In this document: positions 57,055 to 64,000 of the stretch, in pieces
Layout of the letters: every line of letters begins with the position of its first letter
How positions within the stretch are numbered: the stretch's first letter is position 1
Source: Terana coerulea
Taxonomy: Eukaryota; Basidiomycota; Agaricomycetes; Polyporales; Phanerochaetaceae
NCBI GenBank assembly: GCA_024811115.1
Contig: JAKOGH010000097.1
Coordinates: 124,001-188,000 of the forward strand
Reading direction: 5' to 3'
DNA: 64,000 nt
Made by a program: the position numbers and the translations under genes
The notes under the pieces: generated by a model
Told to the model about the DNA's origin: nothing
The model's database searches: none
Seen by the model: the letters and a program-made list of their open reading frames with translations, nothing else

Positions 57055-59409
57055 GATGTAGGAAACGAGTCTCCTCGCGGCAGGAGTACTGAGGGCACTG
57101 TTCGCGGACGGACAAGAGAGGCTCGCGCCGCCGGGCACGGGCGACGTCCAAATCATTCCTACATATATTAGTGGCGGCACGGCGAGGCACACGGTAAATG
57201 CATTTCGGGAGCCGTCAAACTCTAACCTTGTTAAGCGAGGGCGATGCGAATGAACAGGGCGGGTTCATACAGGCTTTAGATTTCAAGTTCCGCAAGGATC
57301 GCCGTTGAACGTTAACAACGTTGAACTCGGACTGCCGGTTGAAGGGGCCGTTCTTCAGGAGCTCAGGATCTATGCACAATTTGGTTTAGCACAGTGTCGT
57401 TCGTATGCGAAGGGTTTCACGCACCGTGGCTAATAAGTAGACTGGCAATGTCAGGATGTTGATGATCGTCTAGACTCACTAACCCCGCATGGCAGCCGAT
57501 AGCGTAAACAAGTGGTCATCCGTCATGTTTGATGTCCTAATGTTTGAATACACGGCTGAGGCTTGGGCCATTGTGAACTTTGGAACACGCTCGAAGACTT
57601 ACCATTTTACACATGATGCACGCGCGATGTTCGTGGTACCTTAGCTAAAGGACGTGTAGCATCTACCTCTCGACCACTTGCACTAGACTTTCGTCGAGTT
57701 TGAGTGTGGGAGGCCAAGCGGCGAACGGAACGTGAACTGCTTCGGGTCTTCGGCAAGTACTTCTCAGCCGTGGTATGAGATCGACAAACTAGCAGATCTA
57801 GACGCAGTGTCAGTCAAAAGCCGAGTTTCGTAGCAAGAGAGGACAAACCTCACCACTTTCCCAATGGGACTCAAAAGCTATGTAGACTTGCATGCTACCT
57901 GAGGAAACTCGTAAAGATGCCTAAGGTTCAGGGCGCATATACAGAGCTATAAGTCGAGGAACGAGAGCAAATGACTGCGCGATATCGTTCCTTTCCTCAG
58001 CAATCGACCGCGACCTCGCCTGACTAGCAACCACAGAATATATGTCACCGGCAACAGCCATGGAGAGTTAAACTGCAGCGTCTGTTGCACTGCTCGTCTG
58101 CCGTCCCGATCTACCTTCGTAAACGGCTTGTCGGTGCTCGCACTTGCAGTCTGACTGGTGGCCGAACGCCCCAAGGAAGCCTCTATTGAATTCCGCGTGA
58201 GGCGACAGCAAACAAAAATGGATGATCATATGAATAATAAGTCTGTTATGGTAGACATAATCAGTCAGCCGATGAAGGCTGGACTTGCGAGGGTAGCACT
58301 TACCATGGACATTGGGACCGCGCAACAACTACCGACCCGACTATACGAGCACGACGCGGAAGCTATTAATGTTGACGCGACGGTGCCTCGCCGCCCCCAA
58401 CGAGTGTCGGTCTGGACCTTGTACCTGCGTGCTCCCGGAACTACGCCTTTGCTGCGGAGGTCTTAAGCAACCTGAAATTGACGACATTCAGCCCGCTCTC
58501 TCTTCCCTCCTCTTCCCTCCTTTCATTTCGCCAGAACACGACCGGCGTCCCAAGCCCAACTTGCAAGACACATATGAGGAACGCCGGTGGAAACACGGAG
58601 AGGACTGCAGCTACAAGTCGACCAGCCCAAGCAACTTCTATCGCGGAATGAATTGAGGAAGCCCGCACAAGTCATTCCGCAAAAGACGTCGACTGAGATG
58701 GCTGAGAAGACTTTGCAGGACTTGGATGATAGGTGTCTATGTTTGGGGGTCCGGTCGGGTAGCGCAGGTATGACCAGGTGCGGGGTTGCGCTCGAAACTG
58801 ACGAGGGTGCTATCATAGGCTACAAGGCAGCATGCTCCGGCCACCTAGAAGACCGATGTCCCATTTTCCCGACGTCTCTTTTCCTCGTGTGAGACTAATA
58901 TCCCAGCCAGCACCACCCAGTGAGGATGCATCTCGGTGATCGCCACATGGGCTTGTTGCGGGGCAATACAGGGTAAGCGTGTAAATCCTAGATCGCATGG
59001 TTACTGGTGCTCACCGCTGCAGCATGTCCATGATACCCCTACAGTCCTCCTTCGCCCTCCAGCATATACTGAAAGCGCATACATTCAGCTGCTGCAAAAG
59101 CGCATAGCTCGCCTGCTAGGGATTTGCTAGGTTCAAACCCGCACACACACCCGGTTATAGCAACGGAGTGACAGTTGGCAACAGAGGTTCATTGTCTGGG
59201 ATTGTCACAACGTGTCACGCAATGTGGCCATCACACCTTTGTGGTTCCCATCAGCGACGCCGCTTTCGGGTTCGAAACAAAACAGCTGGGGGGACGGCGC
59301 CCGTCAGCCACGAGACTCTTTTCCCCTTCGCCACCACCACCGTCGCAGAGCCCGACGTTCTCTCGTTCCCTGTACATTCCTTTCAAAATACGCTCACAAA
59401 GCACGGTCC
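57055..59409. other. Long intergenic stretch, about 2.35 kb
   Basis: The first part holds the upstream block of paralogue B (57195-57229). The rest has only short open frames on both strands (for example 58158-58466 and 58587-58892 on the plus strand), without recognisable motifs. No mobile element ends or RNA genes were found. It could hide a poorly conserved gene. Confidence 0.35.
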
Positions 59410-60772
59410 ATGTCTTCAGACCATTCCTCCCCGCCGCGCGGGCGCGCCGCCACAGACGCCAGTTGGGACGCATTCCCGCCAGCCCCGCCGCCATCCCGGC
59501 TCTTGCCAACGGTGACAGCGACAGTCCTTTCCCAGGCCTCGCGAGTCCCCTCAGTAAAGTCGACCCCTGGTCGGCAACCGTGCGCTTGGCGACGACATCG
59601 CGGATGGGTTAGCGGGCGTCGTGCCGGGTTTCCAGTCGCTTGGGAAGGGGGATGACGACGACGACGACGACGATAGCAAGAATGCAAAGGCTGGCTTCAC
59701 ACAGAGTGCGACCACCGTCATCAATAGCATCTCATTCTTGGATCGAACCATTCTCCAGACGCATGTCGAGACGGTCCTTGTACCAATCCAGACATCCGCC
59801 TCGGCTGCGTCTATCACTTCCTCTTCTACGCAGTCTTCTGCCAGCTCTACCCAGGCCTCTTCCACTCAAAGCTCTTCTGCCAGCTCCGCGAGCTCGAGCT
59901 CGAGCGCAAGCTCAAGCTCTTCCAGCACCTCTTCCCAAAGCGCTTCTAATACCGCTTCCTCCGCATCCGCACCTACCACACCTACCCCCACGCCCGAACC
60001 CGACAATGGCGACGGCGTCTCAGTCAACAATGCGCACTCCACCCACTTCGTCTCCTCGACCGTGACCGCCGCGGGCGCGCAGCCGACCAGCGGCGCCGCG
60101 ACCGTCGGTGCCTCCTCCAAGGGCCTCTCCGGCGGGGCCATCGGCGCCATTGTCGCCATCTCGGTCATCGTCGGCCTCGCCGTCCTCGTCTTCGCCGTCC
60201 GCAAGATCTTCCTGCGCCGCCGCCAGAACCGCCTCAGCACCTTCGTGTGGCCGCAGCCGGACTTCAACGCGCATGAGAAGGCGCCCGAGGGCTCGGAGAA
60301 GGCGTACGCCCCCGCCCTGCCCGAGAAGACGGGCACGCCGACGAGCGCGAGCGCGATGATCACGCCGCCGCCGATGGCGTACAACAGCTCCGTGCCGCCC
60401 CTGAGCGCGCCCCCGCCCGTAATGTCACCCACGCTCGCGCCCGGCCGCGGCGGCGGATCTCCCGCGGTCGCGCTCACGCCGGGCTCGGACTACGCGCACG
60501 TGCGCTGCACGTTCATCCCGAGCCTGCCGGACGAGCTGCAGCTCGCGGTGGGCGAGCTCGTCCGCGTCCTGAGCGAGTACGACGACGGCTGGGCGCTGTG
60601 CGTGAACGCGCGCGGCGAGCAGGGCGTCGTGCCGTTCGAGTGCCTCGACCGCGCCGCTGCGGCGCCCCGGGCGCCTGGACAGTACCTTGGCCAGGGCACC
60701 GGCGACTGGCGCATGTCGCGCCGCGCGAGCAGTCTGCATGGTATGCAGGGCGGCGCTGGGATGCACTATTAG
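59410..60772 (+). CDS. Single-pass membrane protein with cytosolic SH3 domain
   Basis: The frame from MSSDHSSPPRGRAATDASWD passes through a probable break into ALGDDIADGLAGVVPGFQSL. An eight-residue Asp run follows (59654-59675), then AGFTQSATTVINSISFLDRT and a very long Ser/Ala/Thr stalk (about 59810-59990) likely to be O-mannosylated. The membrane helix is AIGAIVAISVIVGLAVLVFA, with stop-transfer RKIFLRRRQNR. The cytosolic part is Pro-rich and contains an SH3 domain: YAHVRCTFIPSLPDELQLAV, then DGWALCVNARGEQGVVPFEC. The order stalk, helix, SH3 resembles fungal surface sensors such as Fus1-type proteins, but no specific orthology is claimed. One base too many in the C4 run 59564-59567 (C3 joins VKST to LVGNRALGDD) would explain the break. 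No signal peptide was found upstream. Confidence 0.75.
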
Positions 60773-62215
60773 GCGGATGCCGTCGTGGTATGTCCTGCTC
60801 CGCATATGCCCTCATGCTCGTCCACTCACGTCGAGATCTAGACTTGTGCTTCATTATATCCTCCTGGATGCCCCCTTGTACTCACTAGCGACTTCCCGTG
60901 TCATTTCCCCCTTCATCTCATGATACATCTCCATCTATGTATCGATCCCCCGTTCATTTGTTGTTGTAACGCATATATACCCTCCGCCCTTCCGCCTGTA
61001 TATATTGAGGCCTGCTGCATACCCCTTTCCCTGCATCCTGGTTACCCCCGCATTTACTTATTTCGTTTGTTGAGAAGTTTGTTGAGGTGGTTAATGTGTA
61101 GGTTGGAAGATGCGTTGATAGAATGAGAAGCAGTGCTTACACATGCAGGCATGTTACTGTATATGAAGAGGGGGGCGACCCGGTGTGAACCGCACCGTGC
61201 TGAGGTCTGTACTTGTCTGCGGCTGCCATGATCCGCTCGGAGAGGCGTGCGGACATTCCAACTAGGAATCTTGAGAGAAATGGGTATTGCGGGTCTTTCT
61301 CGGGCAGCCGTCAGCGGAAGAGAGTTTCAAGACAGGATTCAAGTTAGCTCGAGGACAAAGATTTAGGGGTAGCTACACGACTCCGTTTGGTCTGTATCGC
61401 ACGTCGAGTGAGTTTATTGTACATATTATTTCAGTGCAGTGTACCATCTTGCCACATAATACATATGCGAGTGATTACTGGGCCCACGATATCGTGGATA
61501 AAAACTTAAATTCATGGATTTCGGAGGTGCCTAGCAGAAGGCGCTAACAGCTCCCGCTGCCCGGCAGCCTCCGCGCCACAAAGGCCATGAATGCATGACG
61601 ATCCCACAGAGTTTCCAGCCCTTTCGAGCCCTTCTCTCCTTCTCACCACGGGAGTCCCATACCGCTGCCTCCATCCCCATGTTGTGCGACGGCGCGGGCA
61701 CGGCTGCTGCGCGCTACACCACCCTGAATGTCATCACCGATGACAATCCTCGCTGATCCTCTCCGCCGAGTGGCGCAGTGGCAGGGCAAAACCGCCCGCC
61801 CGCCGATCTGAGACCCGCCCGCCCCTCAAAGCGGTGGCCTAGGGCCGCACGCGCCTCGGGGAGCGGCGCGAGGGAAATTGGAATACATGCCAGACTGATG
61901 ACGGTGATGCGGTCAGTCAACGAACGCTGCTGATGTGATGGTGCGCTCGGCTGTGTGGGTCCGCCTTCGCGAACGCGCCAGAAGCCGTCCCGCCCCCCGG
62001 CCGCATCAGCAGCAGACCCGTGTCCGCCGTGCCGCGCACGCTGGGCCCTGCGGCCTTCGGGCTGCCATCACCCTGCCCCGGCGGGCTCTCCGGCGGGCTG
62101 TGTGTATATAAGCCGCGGGGCGACGGCGGCGGCTCGCCAGTGAATCTGGATTCACTCGCCCTCACGAACAACCACTTTTGCATCCGTCTCTGCTCTCTCA
62201 CCAACGCCGTTCACG
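60773..62215. promoter_or_regulatory. Intergenic and promoter of the KNH-like gene
   Basis: Mostly non-coding. A TATA box (TATATAAG, 62105-62112) lies about 105 bp before the ATG at 62216, and a pyrimidine-rich leader (CCGTCTCTGCTCTCTCACC) follows, a layout typical of strongly expressed fungal genes. No other gene is supported between 60773 and 62000. Confidence 0.55.
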
Positions 62216-62783
62216 ATGAAGTTCACGACCGCCCTCTCTGCTCTCGCCCTCGGCGCCGCCTCCATGCTCGTCAGCGCCGCGCCCCTCCACCACGCCCGCG
62301 ACGTCTGGGACCCCAAGATCACCTACCCCACCAACGGTACCGTTTGGCAATCCGGGGAGACCTACACTGTGACCTGGTGAGTCGCCAGGAATACAGGGCG
62401 GAAGACTGGCACGCTCACGCAACACCCCTGACTGTCAGGGACACCTCGGATGCGCCCGCCCAAATCTCCAACGAGGGTCTGATCCTTCTGAGGGCTGGCG
62501 AGAATGAGACTCCCGGTATGTGCTGCACACGTATCAGCGCGAAAGACGATTAACATTGACTTGCATGCTTATCAGTGCTCCTCGCTTGGAACTTCGACCT
62601 GCGTGACGGCAAAGTCGACGTCAAGGCTCCAGACGTCCTCAGCCGTGACGACTTCAGCATTGTCTGTGAGTGGATTCTTCCGCTTTAGTTATGCGACGTT
62701 CGACTCAAACCTGCCGGGTAGTGTTCGGCGACTCTGGCAATTGGGGCGAGCAGTTCAGCATCAAAGGGCCCCTCGACCTTTAG
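62216..62783 (+). CDS. Small secreted KNH/Kre9-like protein
   Basis: Four exons (62216-62376, 62439-62515, 62576-62665, 62722-62783) give exactly 129 aa in phase. The signal peptide is MKFTTALSALALGAASMLVS with cleavage probably after SAA. The mature domain reads PKITYPTNGTVWQSGETYTV, TWDTSDAPAQISNEGLILLR, PVLLAWNFDLRDGKVDVKAP and SIVLFGDSGNWGEQFSIKGP. It is the Kre9/KNH-like N-terminal domain common in agaricomycetes, found in cell-wall proteins linked to beta-glucan assembly. The protein ends directly after the domain (LDL), with no GPI signal or Ser/Thr tail, so it is probably freely secreted. Exact role unknown. Confidence 0.85.
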
Positions 62784-63141
62784 GTCTGCCCGGCTGCTCA
62801 GCATCATTCATGACTATTCATTCGGACTTTAAGAACGGGTTGATGACAACGGATGTGAACGCTCACGATTTTTACGATATGGACTCTTGGGATCCAGTAG
62901 TTATTACTTTGACTATCACGGACCTTTGCATAATGGACTTTTGACAGTGCTGCAATTCAACGATTTGAGTGCTTTTATTTTGTGTGTAATGTCAACAACG
63001 GTGGACAAAGCGGTATGCCACTCAAGAATGCAAAATGTGCTCTGCTTGCTGATACTTACACACGACTCCGCCTTCAGATATATAAATACCCACCATAACT
63101 TACAGCGTACACCACCGTCCTCGCCACACGCACCACTGCGT
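62784..63141. other. 3' flanks of convergent genes
   Basis: Non-coding between the KNH-like gene and the SNF2 gene. I see no feature. Confidence 0.4.

Positions 63142-64000
<859 letters not shown>

Noticed and set aside
59230..59290. Sequence GGGTTCGAAACAAAAC resembling a tRNA T arm
   Set aside because: No acceptor, D or anticodon stem can be folded around it.

Overview
The window is nuclear DNA of a filamentous fungus, most likely an agaricomycete (mushroom-forming basidiomycete). Genes on both strands are cut by many 45-60 nt GT-AG introns, intergenic gaps are short, and the gene set is typical: BRX1, ATP2, ADE4, FAN1, a P4-ATPase, AHA1, a CDC10-like septin and fungal cell-surface membrane proteins.

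Layout. 0-6 kb holds BRX1 (cut by the window edge), a RING/coiled-coil protein, a three-KH RNA-binding protein and an arrestin-fold protein. 6-8.8 kb holds an unrecognised exon chain and a 2H cyclic phosphodiesterase. 9.07-10.89 kb is a young Mutator-like foldback transposon with 145-bp identical terminal inverted repeats and an 11-bp target duplication; it contains an older inverted repeat and a TA-flanked MITE. 11.4-14 kb is a multi-exon membrane protein. 14.9-22.4 kb holds ATP2 and ADE4 (divergent), two members of a small unknown protein family, and a tRNA-Ser. 22.5-27 kb is FAN1. 27.2-32 kb carries two head-to-head D-amino-acid oxidase genes. 32.3-38.4 kb holds a DUF1776-type membrane protein and a long single-pass protein. 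A third member of the unknown family sits at 39.3 kb. 41.4-52.4 kb holds a phospholipid flippase, AHA1 with a C-terminal membrane segment, a septin, a small unknown gene and a metallophosphoesterase. 52.6-57 kb has two paralogous single-pass receptor-like proteins. 59-64 kb has an SH3-tailed membrane protein, a KNH-like secreted protein and the end of an SNF2 helicase.

Most genes act independently: ribosome assembly, purine and ATP synthesis, crosslink repair, D-amino-acid catabolism, lipid asymmetry and septum formation. The points that deserve attention are the dispersed unknown protein family, the nested transposon, and a run of one-base breaks in homopolymers inside conserved genes (arrestin, ADE4, FAN1, one DAO copy, the flippase and others). 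The breaks look more like consensus errors than mass pseudogenisation, although the metallophosphoesterase also has a true in-frame nonsense codon.

All gene models were spliced by eye from frame, GT/AG sites and family knowledge. Spans run from start codon to stop codon and include introns.
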